DNA of 64,000 bases from Cyanophora paradoxa. Lineage: Eukaryota > Glaucocystophyceae > Cyanophorales > Cyanophoraceae. Shown piece after piece: positions 52,401-62,798 of the stretch; within the stretch, counting starts at the first letter, position 1; every line of letters starts with the position of its first letter. Under the pieces are notes generated by a model. The model was not told the origin of the DNA and searched no databases. It was given only the letters and a program-made list of their open reading frames with translations. The stretch is taken from NCBI GenBank assembly GCA_004431415.1, contig QPMI01000457.1:186001-250000 (forward strand). Reading direction: 5' to 3'. Both the position numbers and the translations under genes were made by a program.

Positions 52401-55400
52401 TAAGATTGCTACCAATCCAAGCGGATCCTGTGTTGCTACTGTTTATTGATTTCACTGTTCCATGCACATCCAAATTACTTGTGGTAAGATTGCTTGTTAT
52501 AATAAGATTTCCATCTATTGTTCCCCTGATTTTGGCAAGTAGTTGTTGAGCCACCCTAATGTAACATTACTACTTGTGAGAGGAGCCAAGAGTTCGTTTA
52601 ATGTAGCTGCACTCACCTTCGAGACAAGCCATCCCTGAACAGTATTTGAAGAGGTTAGAGGAGCTATTTGAGCATTCACAGTTGCTGTATCAGCCTTAGT
52701 AGCAAGCCATCCCTGAACTGTGTTAGAAGAGGTTAGAGGAGCTATCTGAGCATTCACAGTCGCTGTATCAGCCTTTGGAGCCAACCAACCCTGCACCACA
52801 TTGGACGTAGTGTAGTTTGGAATGGTAGCGTTTGAACTAACTATTATGTTCTCAATGTGAACATAATCAGCAGCGATTCGTAGATTGTCAGGATAATACA
52901 GTGATTGCGTTTTTGGAAAACCGTAATAATCCTGAATATAATATCTCACCCTTTGCTTCTCCTCAAACGACAAGGCTCTGTTGAAAATGATGTACTCGGC
53001 TACATCACCTATGAAATAGTCGACTCCCATTCGATTGAAAGTTGAAGCGGGAAGGTAATTTGTTCCTGTAAATGTTCCTACATCTTGTCCCCCAATACCA
53101 AAGGTTATAGCATTAGAAGTTATGGTGGTGTCCCAATAATTGGCTGAGTGTGAGGCATAGTTAGTATTTACTCTTGGAGCTGGGTAACTCACCCCATTGC
53201 TCGTAAATGAATACAAGCCAAATGATAAAGATGACACATACCCAAATGCTATTTTATGGTTTCCATCAGGAGAACCAAAATCTAAATGAACTGTTTGCCA
53301 ATTTGGTGCAGAGTAGTGACTACCTACATAGAACAGTGTCATGCCCTCTGACCAATCAACAGTCACAGAGTAGTTTATGAATGCCGCCGCAGTATACCCA
53401 CCTGACTTTCTTACCACTTTTCGGTTGTTCAATGCAGCATTAGCTGCAACAGTTCCACTACTTCCCCAAAATGGGAAAGTAATCCCTGAAATAAATGGCA
53501 CAGCTGCTGTCGCTCTATTGGGGATGAACTGATTGTAAGGATTTGTGTTAACAGGAAGCCCATCCATTCTCATTGTATAGAGGCATTTCGAAATGGTTGT
53601 AGCAGGGTCAGTGTTGGAATTAATTGGGTAGTAGGGTGTGTCATATGTCACATTCAATAGAGTTCCATAGGTTCCTAATTCGAAGTTGCTGGATACTTTC
53701 AGACTGCCTGCAATGGTGACATTATTACTTGTATAAATGTTACTTGTGTAAAGGTTGCTTGTGTAAATATTACTATTAACTGTCAGGTTTCCTGTGATTG
53801 TCCCACCCACCAGAGGAAGATACTTGGATAATTCGGCTGCAAGTTCATTTTTAGTTACATAATTTGCGAGCATAGCAAGGGTTACAAAATTAACAAGGAT
53901 TACTGCAGTAAGGTAATCCTCTGTGACCACTCTCGAAATATTTTCGTTGTGTATGTTTTTTGCAGCCATCCTCTGATTGGCTTCCAGAACCCCACCATAA
54001 TCTGTTTTAATCCATGCAAGCTCTGCCCTCCCATAATTATCATTTGCAGTTCCCACTATGGGAATGTAGGAATATTTATCTCTGCTGAATACTATCATTG
54101 GTCTTGAGCCATCTAAACTGCTTACATCTGCTACATGAACCTGTATAGCAGAGTTGAAATTTTGGTAGGTTGCTGGGTCTGTTGGGACTCTGAATGTATC
54201 TGTGGGAATGTCAGCCTCCATGTAGCTTGACACAAAGATATTTGGTATGGTCGCTCCTGGTTCAGGTGGTGGATTATAAGAGCCTGGTAGTGTCCTAATA
54301 TGAAGTGGTCCTCTCATAGCTGAATTTGCAAGTGTCCCATTCACATGTACATAGTGTTCATTCAAAAAGATTCTTTCTGGGACATTACAAGTCTGATAAA
54401 GAGAAACCCCCAAGTTATCAAGAGGCTCTACCTTTGCGAATTCTGGTTGGTCATTAATCTCATCCCAAGTGTGTTCATGTTTGATTGGTGGAAATTCTTC
54501 TGGTATTCCATCAATTTCTCCCCAATCATGCCTGTGGTCCTCTGGTGGATACTTTTGAGGTTTGCCTAAGATCTCATCCCAATCATGATTGTGATCCTCT
54601 GGGGGATACTTTGCAGGTTTATTATTAATTTGTTCATAATCAGGAAAGAACTCCCAGATCTCAGGTCGAAATCCATCTGGTAATAGTTCCTCATGGGGTT
54701 CATAAGGTTGCTCATAGTCAACAGCTGGTGGATCATGACCATCTGGCAAATACTCCTCATCAGGTTCATAGTTCTGCTCATACTCAAACTCTTGTGGATC
54801 TAAGCCATCTGGTAGTATCTCCTCCTCATTGGGGTCAAACTGATCATATTCATATTCTTGTGGGTCAAAACCATCTGGTAAATACTCTTCCTCATCTGGA
54901 ACGAATTGATATTCATCAAGCTCTAATATGTCGACTTCAGGAGGTAAATACTGCTCATCTATTTGCTTTCTGGGTTCAATTATAGGTTTATTGCGAACTT
55001 GCTCCCAACTCACAATATGCTGCCCAAAGGCTACATCTTCAGTTGCTGTGTACTCTCTGCCTGGTTGCTTTTTCGGTGTTAAATCCGGTGGATCCCATGG
55101 TAGTGGGAAGGGAACTGGGACAGGTCCATAATACTCAAAGATCTCTCTTATGGTCTTCTCACTTACAAGCTTCTCACCATTTGCATACACATTGCTGCCA
55201 TGGATATTTCGCCATTGCCTGGTTCGAATTCCAAGGTCTTTCACATTGCTATACAAAGGCAAAAGGTGCCTATCCATTTCAACAAGATCAGGATGTAAAT
55301 GGATTGCTACTGGTTGACTGGGGCTACTGTTGATTGTAATTGATGGCTTTTTTTGATGGACATCTTTTGGAGTAAAGAACCCAAAAGGCTCATTCCTTGC

Positions 55401-55904
55401 AAAGTCATATGTAATATCCTTGGGGTAGACATCATTTGTGTAGGAGACCTGATTTGTGTTGGCAATGGGACCCACTTGCAATACTTGGGGGACCTCAGCT
55501 TTTGCAGTGCTGCCCTCATTGTAAATTCGCAAACCTGTGTTCTGTTTGCCCTGCTCATCTTGAACATTGAAAATCAATCGACCACTATCAAACCTAGAAG
55601 GTATATCTGGGTGAGTGCCACTGGTTTTGAGTTTCCTAGGTCTCCTTCTTGTTGCTTTGATCTCTGCCACTTGGTTTGCTTTCACATTACCCAAGCTAAA
55701 AGCAACACTAACTTCCTCCTTATCTGGATCGGTTTGATTCACAGATAAAGCATGCTCCCTTGATTGAGTCTTTGATGAATTATCAGAGCTGTGGTCAATT
55801 GAAACTGAACCCTTTACTTTAATATTATCAAAGTTCACATGCTTGGTGCTGCTTGCATTATCATCTTGAATGGTTTCTAGATTTGGTGGGTAATTGAAGC
55901 TCAT
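49489..55904 (-). CDS. Giant viral fibre protein with lectin-like and HxH repeat domains, copy B
   Basis: Two frames (55904-52515 and 52554-49489) overlap by 40 bp and join if one G is added at the GGGG run 52523-52526 (CCCC on plus), giving about 2,138 residues. Order: basic N-terminus; acidic repeats of EEEYLPDGFDPQEYEYDQ type (about residues 330-430); HxH repeats (PPEDHNHDWDEI, KHEHTWDEI); a domain with NQRMAAKNIHN; a laminin-G/concanavalin-like domain (MTLFYVGSHYSAPNWQTVHL, then DVAEYIIFNRALSFEEKQR); tandem ~34-residue APLTSSNTVQGWL repeats. After the join come a second copy of the lectin-like domain, more HxH repeats (HTHTKSEITD) and a beta-rich tip. Architecture suggests a trimeric, glycan-binding fibre. 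The start at 55904 follows TAGTAAAAG. Confidence 0.7.
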
Positions 55905-55947
55905 GGCTTTTACTATATGGATTTATAAAATTCCTGATAAGTAAAAG

Positions 55948-57504
55948 ATGCCCTTGAAAATCTGCCTGTCTTTATCAGGGGGAGGTGCAAGGGGCATTAT
56001 CATAACCAGGCTGCTAAAAGAAATCGAAAATCGAACTGGCAGGAGAATAATCGATCTTGTGGATCTTGTGAGTGGAACTTCCACTGGTGGGATCATTGCA
56101 ATAGGTTTGAATATAAGGCATCCTGATAAACCAGGTGAACCTAAACTGACAGCAAACGATTTACACAATATTTACCTAACTCAACTGCCCTTGATTTTCG
56201 CAAATCCTCGAAATATAATCGAAAATGCCCTTTTTAATACAAAGTATGATGTGGGACCCTTGGAGACTGCAATCAATTCAGTTACTGGTGAATCACTAAT
56301 ACAGGATTCCCTAAAGGACATTGTGATCACATCCTTTGATACTCAGAATATGAAACCAATATTTATCACAAATGACAACAATTACAACTTTATGCCTTGT
56401 AAGATTGCTGCTAGGGCTACTTCTGCTGCTCCTACATATTTCTCTCCTGTAAGCATTGTTGATTTCAATCGGGGAGTATATGTCTGTCTAATTGATGGTG
56501 CCATTTCGGGAAACAATAATCCCAGTGTGTGTGGTTACAGCCATGCAAAGAAAATTTACAGTGATGATGATGATATTATAGTAATAAGTATATCTTGTGG
56601 AGAGGTGGACCCACATTTAGAGTCTGATTATGTGGGTTATGCTTATGAGACTGTCAACAGCTGGGGCATTCTCTCATGGATTGCCTCAACAGATGGAAGC
56701 CCATTGATTAACATGCTCATGGCTGCAAGTGAGCTTTCTGCCCTTGATAAGATGGAGGAGTTGTTACCCTACAACTATGATCAGGATTATGGGAGATACT
56801 ATAGGCTATCAGTCCCACTTCCAAATCATATAGTAAGCTCCCTGGATGACACTTCTAAAATCCCAGACATGCTTGCATTCACTGAAACATACATTGCAGC
56901 AAACAATGATATGATTAATAAGCTTTGCAGCATTCTAGTAGCAAACTATGAATTAAAGAACCCTTCAAAGGCTTACATATCATCCACTCTCACTACATCA
57001 CCTCCTTTGGATGCAAATTGGTATCAGCTTGCAGATGATGCCTTCACTGCCTCATCCTCTGTGACAGGTAAAGAGCCTTTCATGGCTAGACCTTCAGCAT
57101 TTGGCTGGGAAGCTGGAGCCTATGCTCCTGAGCAGATATGGGAAACCCCCACTGAATACCTTCAAGTTGCTTTCCCATATACTTTCGAACTCTCCTCTGT
57201 TATTGCCTATGGTTCAGGGGACACCAATGCTTTTATTAAGACTTTCAATGTGGCAACATCCACTGATGGGATCAACTGGTCTTTTATTCGATCAGATGGG
57301 CAGAACAAAATATATGTCTGTGAGAACATTAACAATGCTCACAACTCAGGTGATGTTGCTTTATTGAGTGGATTTCCTCTCAGCATCAAGGATGCTTTTT
57401 ACATAGGTTTTTCTCTCAGAATCAAGTATATTCGCATTTATCCCCTTGTGTATGTGAATGCTCCCACAATGAGAGTGGACTTTACAGGTGCCTTTATTCG
57501 ATAA
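55948..57504 (+). CDS. Patatin-like phospholipase fused to an F5/8 type C (discoidin) domain
   Basis: 518 residues. The patatin domain (1-~330) has the oxyanion loop GGGARG (11-16), nucleophile motif GTSTGG with Ser45, and DGA with Asp183, the complete Ser-Asp dyad. Residues ~345-518 resemble a discoidin domain: APEQIWETPTEYLQVAFPY, FIKTFNVATSTDGINWSFI and LRIKYIRIYPLVY. Patatins hydrolyse acyl chains of phospholipids; discoidin folds bind glycans or lipid headgroups, so the fusion could target membranes during entry or release. There is no obvious signal peptide. It lies on the plus strand between the giant fibre gene and penton 1, whose 3' end it overlaps by 11 bp. Set A lacks it at this position. 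Confidence 0.85.
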   Translation: MPLKICLSLSGGGARGIIITRLLKEIENRTGRRIIDLVDLVSGTSTGGIIAIGLNIRHPDKPGEPKLTANDLHNIYLTQLPLIFANPRNIIENALFNTKYDVGPLETAINSVTGESLIQDSLKDIVITSFDTQNMKPIFITNDNNYNFMPCKIAARATSAAPTYFSPVSIVDFNRGVYVCLIDGAISGNNNPSVCGYSHAKKIYSDDDDIIVISISCGEVDPHLESDYVGYAYETVNSWGILSWIASTDGSPLINMLMAASELSALDKMEELLPYNYDQDYGRYYRLSVPLPNHIVSSLDDTSKIPDMLAFTETYIAANNDMINKLCSILVANYELKNPSKAYISSTLTTSPPLDANWYQLADDAFTASSSVTGKEPFMARPSAFGWEAGAYAPEQIWETPTEYLQVAFPYTFELSSVIAYGSGDTNAFIKTFNVATSTDGINWSFIRSDGQNKIYVCENINNAHNSGDVALLSGFPLSIKDAFYIGFSLRIKYIRIYPLVYVNAPTMRVDFTGAFIR

Positions 57505-58426
57505 ACTCCAACTGAAAAGAATTGTCGATTCCATTCATATCAATCAGTTCACCAAAGTAATCTTTAAACTCCACAGTGAGTTCCCTTATCACCAGGTTTC
57601 TGTCATTTATCTGAATGAATTCGGCATGCTCACCACTATGGTAAACATAGCCGCCTATATCTTTACTCAATTGCAGTCTAAGGATTGCCCCCTGGTTATG
57701 TGGTTGCGATTTCGGGATTATATTGTGTCTGCTGGCAAAGGGGGACAGCTCTTTAATATGCATGTACAGATACTGCTCAGCATTCATATCAGACATCTTC
57801 CTGCTGTCAAAATAATATTGCAAGGGCTTTGAGGAGAGTCTGGGTCCTGAGAAGGTGATTCCCCATGCTGGGTGATCAGGTGTAATAGGTTTGCCATCAT
57901 ACTTTAAAAGGTTCTCAGGTCGATAGGGAGATCCACCAGCAGGAGGAGTGCTATAATAACCATTGGTGTATTCAGTAGAACTCACACCCAAAAGCTTCCC
58001 TATTCTCTGGTTGCTTGCAATAAAACGAAACTCATGGTTACTGTAAAACTCCACTTTATAGGTAGTTGGGTTATAGAATATCTTGAACTCAAAAGCTACT
58101 GTTTTGCCTGCAATGGTTTGGAAGCTTGAATAGTTCAGCCCATAATTATAAGGGTGTGTTACCCCAAAATGACCCTGGTTAATGTAGCCACTGGGAAGGG
58201 GATACACTTTCTGTGTGATGATTTCATTGTATGAACCATCTTGGTAATTAAACTGAACTGTTAGATGATCAGTTCCCACACTGTTATAGATACTGTTTGG
58301 AATCTCTGCATAGAGAACCCTACATTCCCTTGGTCTCTCTACTGGAGTTGTGAGGGTGACCCTGTAAGAGTTTTCATTTTGTCCTTGGCTTCTATCCCTG
58401 CTATCAATATTAACAAGCCGGTTCAT
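57494..58426 (-). CDS. Penton-like minor capsid protein 1, copy B
   Basis: 310 residues, counterpart of 42418-43392. The N-terminus MNRLVNIDSRDRSQG, then SYRVTLTTPV and LYAEIPNSIYNS is the shared signature. The C-terminus (LYMHIKELSPFASRHN, LTVEFKDYFGELIDMNG, NSFQLEFIE) also matches. It likely forms capsid vertices with the divergent protein 58456-59466. Starts at ATG 58426. Confidence 0.72.
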   Translation of the reverse strand: MNRLVNIDSRDRSQGQNENSYRVTLTTPVERPRECRVLYAEIPNSIYNSVGTDHLTVQFNYQDGSYNEIITQKVYPLPSGYINQGHFGVTHPYNYGLNYSSFQTIAGKTVAFEFKIFYNPTTYKVEFYSNHEFRFIASNQRIGKLLGVSSTEYTNGYYSTPPAGGSPYRPENLLKYDGKPITPDHPAWGITFSGPRLSSKPLQYYFDSRKMSDMNAEQYLYMHIKELSPFASRHNIIPKSQPHNQGAILRLQLSKDIGGYVYHSGEHAEFIQINDRNLVIRELTVEFKDYFGELIDMNGIDNSFQLEFIE

Positions 58427-58455
58427 TTTAATATATGAATATAGATAAAAGAAGA

Positions 58456-59466
58456 ATGCCTGTGGATTACATCGAGGTTAGCTCATTTAATACAATCTCT
58501 GGTGATGGTCCCACATCAAGCTTTGTGGCTAGACTCCCAAGTTCTTATGAGAATGTGAGGGCTGTGAGACTGGTATCAGCCGAATTTTATAACAGCATCC
58601 CTATGGTGAGTGGTGAAACCAAAGTTGGAGATGTAACAATTGACAATTCATTTAGTATTTACTATTCTGAACAATATGCGGGAGCTGGAATTGATGGTAT
58701 CCCCACAGTTCGCCCAGCTGAGGACTTTGAACAGTGGAAACAAATCATTATAAGTCGCAAAGCCCCCATTCAAAGCCACCAACAACTGGTGAATGTTATT
58801 AATGAAAAGTTCGATTTAAAAAATCCTAAACCATCTCTTCGCTGCAAATGGGATGAGTCACTGAAACGAATAGTATTCCATTCCGAAAAACCTTTTTACC
58901 TGGCTTTCTCACTTGCTGTAAATCCAAACCTGCAAACAATTCAAAAGCTATTGAGTTCAGGGAGACTGCTTGGTCTTGATCCTGGAAGATATGGCAATTC
59001 CTCAATCCAATCACAAGTTTATGATGCTCTCACTGATGGTATCTTTACTGGGACTCGAGTAAACGGTATTTTATCTTCTTTTGAGCCTGAGAAGACCAGG
59101 GACAGTGTTTTGTTTGTGAGAGTAAAGGAGCTGGGTGATCTGGTGCAATGTGGGGATGGTCTTCTGACTGGTTACTTTCACAAAATAGTGGTCCCTGATA
59201 AAGACTATGGTGAGCATGTTGTTTACAATTCAACAGAAGCTCACCCACTTTACAAATACTATAATAAAAAGGTTGGATTATCCACTTTCTCGGTTGATAT
59301 TGTTAATGCTGTAAATGAACCAATTGATTTTGAGGGTCAACCTGTTCATCTGACCTTTGAAATTCGCTATGGTGATGAGCCAGCAGGAGACCCAGTTTAT
59401 GAATACTTTAAGATGCGAATGTCACAGCTTCACCCTTCCTATCCAGTAATTACAAGCTTCGCATAA
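58456..59466 (+). CDS. Penton-like minor capsid protein 2, copy B
   Basis: 336 residues from ATG 58456 (MPVDYIEVSSFNTISGDG). An ATG at 58435 would add seven residues, but the inner one matches the start of its set-A partner and follows ATAAAAGAAG, giving a 29-bp divergent gap like the 27 bp in set A. Conserved features: RAVRLVSAEFYNSIP, LFVRVKELGDLV and a C-terminal HLTFEIRYGDE. Followed closely by the MCP gene. Confidence 0.72.
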   Translation: MPVDYIEVSSFNTISGDGPTSSFVARLPSSYENVRAVRLVSAEFYNSIPMVSGETKVGDVTIDNSFSIYYSEQYAGAGIDGIPTVRPAEDFEQWKQIIISRKAPIQSHQQLVNVINEKFDLKNPKPSLRCKWDESLKRIVFHSEKPFYLAFSLAVNPNLQTIQKLLSSGRLLGLDPGRYGNSSIQSQVYDALTDGIFTGTRVNGILSSFEPEKTRDSVLFVRVKELGDLVQCGDGLLTGYFHKIVVPDKDYGEHVVYNSTEAHPLYKYYNKKVGLSTFSVDIVNAVNEPIDFEGQPVHLTFEIRYGDEPAGDPVYEYFKMRMSQLHPSYPVITSFA

Positions 59467-59502
59467 ATTAAGGATCATTGGTAGATTTTTTATGTTGCAG
59501 TA

Positions 59503-59512
59503 TAATAAAAGA
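59503..59512 (+). promoter_or_regulatory. Candidate viral late signal TAATAAAAGA before MCP-B
   Basis: A TA(A/G)TAAA(A)G(A) box lies within about 15 bp of the start of many viral genes: 43406 (penton 2A), 60979 (endonuclease), 62786 (coiled coil), the minus-strand C1q-fibre start and others. Inferred from repetition only. Confidence 0.45.
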
Positions 59513-59519
59513 GAATATA

Positions 59520-60886
59520 ATGGATATCACTTCCACTCTTCAAAGACTTTCGCTGAAAGAAGCCCTAACAACCCCAGAAGAGGCGAAAGCCTTTTTCCTG
59601 GATAACTCCCTTATGCTTGGTCTCGAATCCAAATCTAAGCCAGTTCTAGTTGTTGTGAATCCCAGCAATACTTTTGAGAATAATGTTGGAAATCGCATTT
59701 CCTTCAAGCTACCTCGCTACAATTTCTGTGGAAAACTCGAACTTGCTTTCGACCTACCAGAAATCACTTTTGCTGGTGAAGATCTAGTTCGCAATGGATA
59801 CACTCGCCCAGTTGGTGCTTTAGTTCAGCGACTTGAAATTACCTATGGATCTTACACCTACCACATTCCTTCTGATTTCCTTGCTCATTTCCCCTGGTCT
59901 ATTATTCGGAGGATCAACTAGCTAAAAAGAAACGCTCAATGGGCATGGTTCATGGAATCCCTGCTCATGGAACCAACCGACTTGGTGGCTCATTTTTCGT
60001 TGAAATCCCAGTGCCTTGGCTAAATCACTACCTTCCCCTTGGTGCTTTATCTGGTGAAATGGTTGTTACTGTTTGGTTTAAGGATGCTGGAAAGGGTTAT
60101 GTTGAAACTTCCTATGGTGGTCGCTCTCTCCCTGTTGTTGGTGGGACAGTTGCTGATAAGACAGAAGATGATGGTCTTGGTGATACTGCTAATGCCACAC
60201 TTGCCCATGTTGGTCAAAACATCACCACTTTCAGTCTTGGTGCAACAACCCCTGCTATTTCAATTACTTCTCCTCGCCTTTACATGCATGCTATTAATGT
60301 TTCTGATGAGCTTTTCGCTACTGTAATTGAAAAAGTAAAGACTACTGGCATGGCTATTCCCTCCCTTGATATTGGATTTGTAGATGCCATTGCTTTCCCT
60401 GCCAAGGGCAATGCCCAGCCCAATCGAATTAACCTCTCTCAAATCTCAGGTCTTGTCTATGCTCTGCTTGTTTCAGTTCGTGATTATGAGACTGTTGACA
60501 AATCCAATGGCTCCCACAGTGTTCTTAAGACCTATGCCAACTCCAAAGAGATAACATTCACAACTGAAATAAATGGACAGCGACTTTTTGCCACTGAGCC
60601 AATTTCTCTACTCAAAGGAGCTGAGCTAATTGCTGATGCCTTCAAATGCTCTAACATGGATAAGGTTGCAGATAAATATGTCCTTTCAGGTTTAAGTTTC
60701 TGCATTGATGGAGAGAAGGCGATTCGAAATATTGCTCAAAGTGGATTTGTTGACCTGACAAATTCCTCATCTTCATTCCTCACACTCTACATGCCCACAG
60801 ATAAGACAATCAATGTTCAAGTTCGCGCTCTCATGCATAGCTATATAATTTTGGACAAAGATGGTTTGCGTCGTATAAATTTATAG
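59520..60886 (+). CDS. Major capsid protein, copy B, single-base frame break
   Basis: About 455 residues in two frames. The first reads from ATG 59520 to 59921, the second from about 59895 to 60886; the break is at a CCCC run (59891-59894) and one extra C joins LAHFP to the EDQLAKKKR segment that matches the other copy. MCP-A supports both halves. Strand pattern and size fit a double jelly roll: LPRYNFCGKLELAFDLP, VQRLEITYGSYTYHIP, FFVEIPVPWLNHYLPLGAL and SPRLYMHAINVS. The upstream TAATAAAAGA at 59503-59512 is the candidate late signal. With the frame intact this would be the main shell protein of a small icosahedral virus. Confidence 0.82.
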
Positions 60887-60989
60887 TAATCTTACCATTT
60901 CTCGTAAGGCATTTAAAGAAAAAATTGATTACTTTTTTATCATCGAAAACTATTTAAAGGTTTGCTTTGCATAGATTGTAATAAAGCCA

Positions 60990-61919
60990 ATGAAGCTAAA
61001 TTCGCTCGAGACCTTTATTCAAAAAAGTGTAAGCATTCATGGAGAGAAATTTGGATATGATCGAGCTTCTTATAATGGGGTCAAATCGAAAATTACACTT
61101 CTATGCAAGTCATGTGACGAATATTTCGAGGTCATTTCTGGAAATCATCTGAATCCAAAAAGCCATGGTGGATGCAAACAATGCAAAAGAAAATTCTATC
61201 AAGCTTGTTTCCAAAAAAAAGCAAACATATTTATTGAAGAAGCAAAGGCAAAGCATGGGGACAAGTATGATTACACAAAGGTAGAATATTTGAATGCTCG
61301 AACAAAAATTCAAATAAAGTGTAATACCTGTGGTATTGAGTTTTTGCAGGTGCCTGATTCGCATTTGAGAGGTCTAGGCTGTGAAAAATGTTCTTATAGA
61401 AAACGTGGCGAATTAAGGAAAAGGACAACTACACAATTTATTCAAGTGCATGGTGACAAATATGAGTATTCTAAAGCGAATTACACAAACAAATTTGGTA
61501 AAGTATTGCTGGGTTGCAAAACATGCGGAAAGGATTTTGAGCAGGAGGCAAGGTCTCATCTTCAAGGATCTGGATGTCCAAACTGCAAAATGTCAAAAGG
61601 GGAGAGCAAAATCGGAATTGTGTTAGACCTAATTGGGATTGAGTTCAAAACCCAAATGAAGTTTCATGGTTGCAAACATATAAAAGAGCTTCGATTTGAT
61701 TTCTTCGTACCATCTCTCAAAATCGCTATCGAATATGATGGCATTCAACATTTCAAGCCTGTGGAACAGTTTGGAGGTCAGAAGACATTTGAAGATACCC
61801 AAGTTCGTGATGGAATTAAAAATCGATACTGTGAAGCTAACAACATTAAACTGCTGAGAATCCCATACACCGAAACTGATATTGAGGGCTGCATTAAAAG
61901 ATTCCTTTCTAACATGTAA
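60990..61919 (+). CDS. Zinc-ribbon-repeat endonuclease with Vsr-like PD-(D/E)xK domain
   Basis: 309 residues. Three tandem ~60-residue modules (about 8-190), each with HG-K-YDY, an ICxxCG-like pair and GCxxC, probably bind DNA through zinc. The C-terminal ~100 residues resemble a Vsr/restriction-type nuclease: LRFDFFVPSLKIAIEYDGIQ (D and E-x-D ligands), HFKP, then RDGIKNRYCEANNIKLLRIPY. This layout is common in homing-type endonucleases of large viruses and phages. It lies between MCP-B and the ATPase, with a TAATAAAG 3 bp before the start. It may be a selfish element rather than a replication gene. Confidence 0.8.
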   Translation: MKLNSLETFIQKSVSIHGEKFGYDRASYNGVKSKITLLCKSCDEYFEVISGNHLNPKSHGGCKQCKRKFYQACFQKKANIFIEEAKAKHGDKYDYTKVEYLNARTKIQIKCNTCGIEFLQVPDSHLRGLGCEKCSYRKRGELRKRTTTQFIQVHGDKYEYSKANYTNKFGKVLLGCKTCGKDFEQEARSHLQGSGCPNCKMSKGESKIGIVLDLIGIEFKTQMKFHGCKHIKELRFDFFVPSLKIAIEYDGIQHFKPVEQFGGQKTFEDTQVRDGIKNRYCEANNIKLLRIPYTETDIEGCIKRFLSNM

Positions 61920-61975
61920 ACCATATTCAGTCACCTTGCATTATTTTTATCTGTTTCTTTATAGAAAGATACACA

Positions 61976-62770
61976 ATGCCTATACCAAGTTCTGATTTGG
62001 AGGAATTCAATGCTGGTGAAATGATAGAACCCCCTTTTCGACTACTCATACTCGGAAAAAGTGGATGCGGAAAAACAGAAGCTGTAAAATATTATTTGAA
62101 ACAGCTGCATGATGCCAAAAAGATTGATACAACACTTATTATATCCGCTACCTCATTTTCACATTTTTGGGACAAAGCTGCTACTGTTCAACTGGGTGCA
62201 TGGGATCCCCAATACATGTCGAAAATTATAAAAGAAAGAGAGGCAAAAAGGGAGAAAGGAGAAGAACTTAACCATATGCTGGTGATTTTAGAGGATATGA
62301 TAGAAAATGACCAGCTGGATCTCAGTCGAGATAAAACAGTGGGAATGCTTTATGTTCGTGGCAGACATGTCAATATATCAATTATAACTATTTCCCAAAA
62401 ATTAAGAAAGGTCGCAAGTGTTATTCGCTGCAATAGTGATATAGTAATTATGGTTTGTGCAAGCAATCAAAAAGAGCTGGAAGCATTTGCAGAGGAGTTT
62501 TCGACTTTTCCTCGCAAAGAAGATTTCTATCAACTGTTTGAAGAGTATGTCCACTCATATCAATTCCTTGTTTATACATCTTTCAAGTATAATGTGGGCT
62601 ACTATGTTGATAAAGCCGATTTAGTTGGAGATTTCGATTTTCCTCGCTTCCACAGGAAGCCCAAGAAGAAAGAAGATGAACTGAAACCACCAGAGAAAGA
62701 GGAAGCCCCTAAAGAAGTGAAAAGCCAAGTCCATAGCAATAAATTGATGCGATATAAACGCGGTTTATAA
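61976..62770 (+). CDS. A32-like genome-packaging ATPase (FtsK/HerA superfamily)
   Basis: 264 residues. Walker A LILGKSGCGKTEAV (GKSGCGKT at 27-34), Walker B MLVILEDMIEND (about 101-112), then a sensor-like NISIITISQKLRKV and RCNSDIVIMVCA. The size and motifs match the packaging ATPases of polinton-like viruses, virophages and nucleocytoplasmic large DNA viruses, which push DNA into preformed capsids. It is downstream of the MCP, as is usual in such genomes. The basic, Pro/Lys-rich C-terminus may contact DNA or the portal. A second copy is not present in set A. Confidence 0.9.
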   Translation: MPIPSSDLEEFNAGEMIEPPFRLLILGKSGCGKTEAVKYYLKQLHDAKKIDTTLIISATSFSHFWDKAATVQLGAWDPQYMSKIIKEREAKREKGEELNHMLVILEDMIENDQLDLSRDKTVGMLYVRGRHVNISIITISQKLRKVASVIRCNSDIVIMVCASNQKELEAFAEEFSTFPRKEDFYQLFEEYVHSYQFLVYTSFKYNVGYYVDKADLVGDFDFPRFHRKPKKKEDELKPPEKEEAPKEVKSQVHSNKLMRYKRGL

Positions 62771-62798
62771 AATTATCTCTCATTCTAATAAAGATACA

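Noticed and set aside
57488-57832. Plus-strand frame of 114 codons
   Set aside because: Antisense to penton 1B, which has clear homology to its set-A copy.
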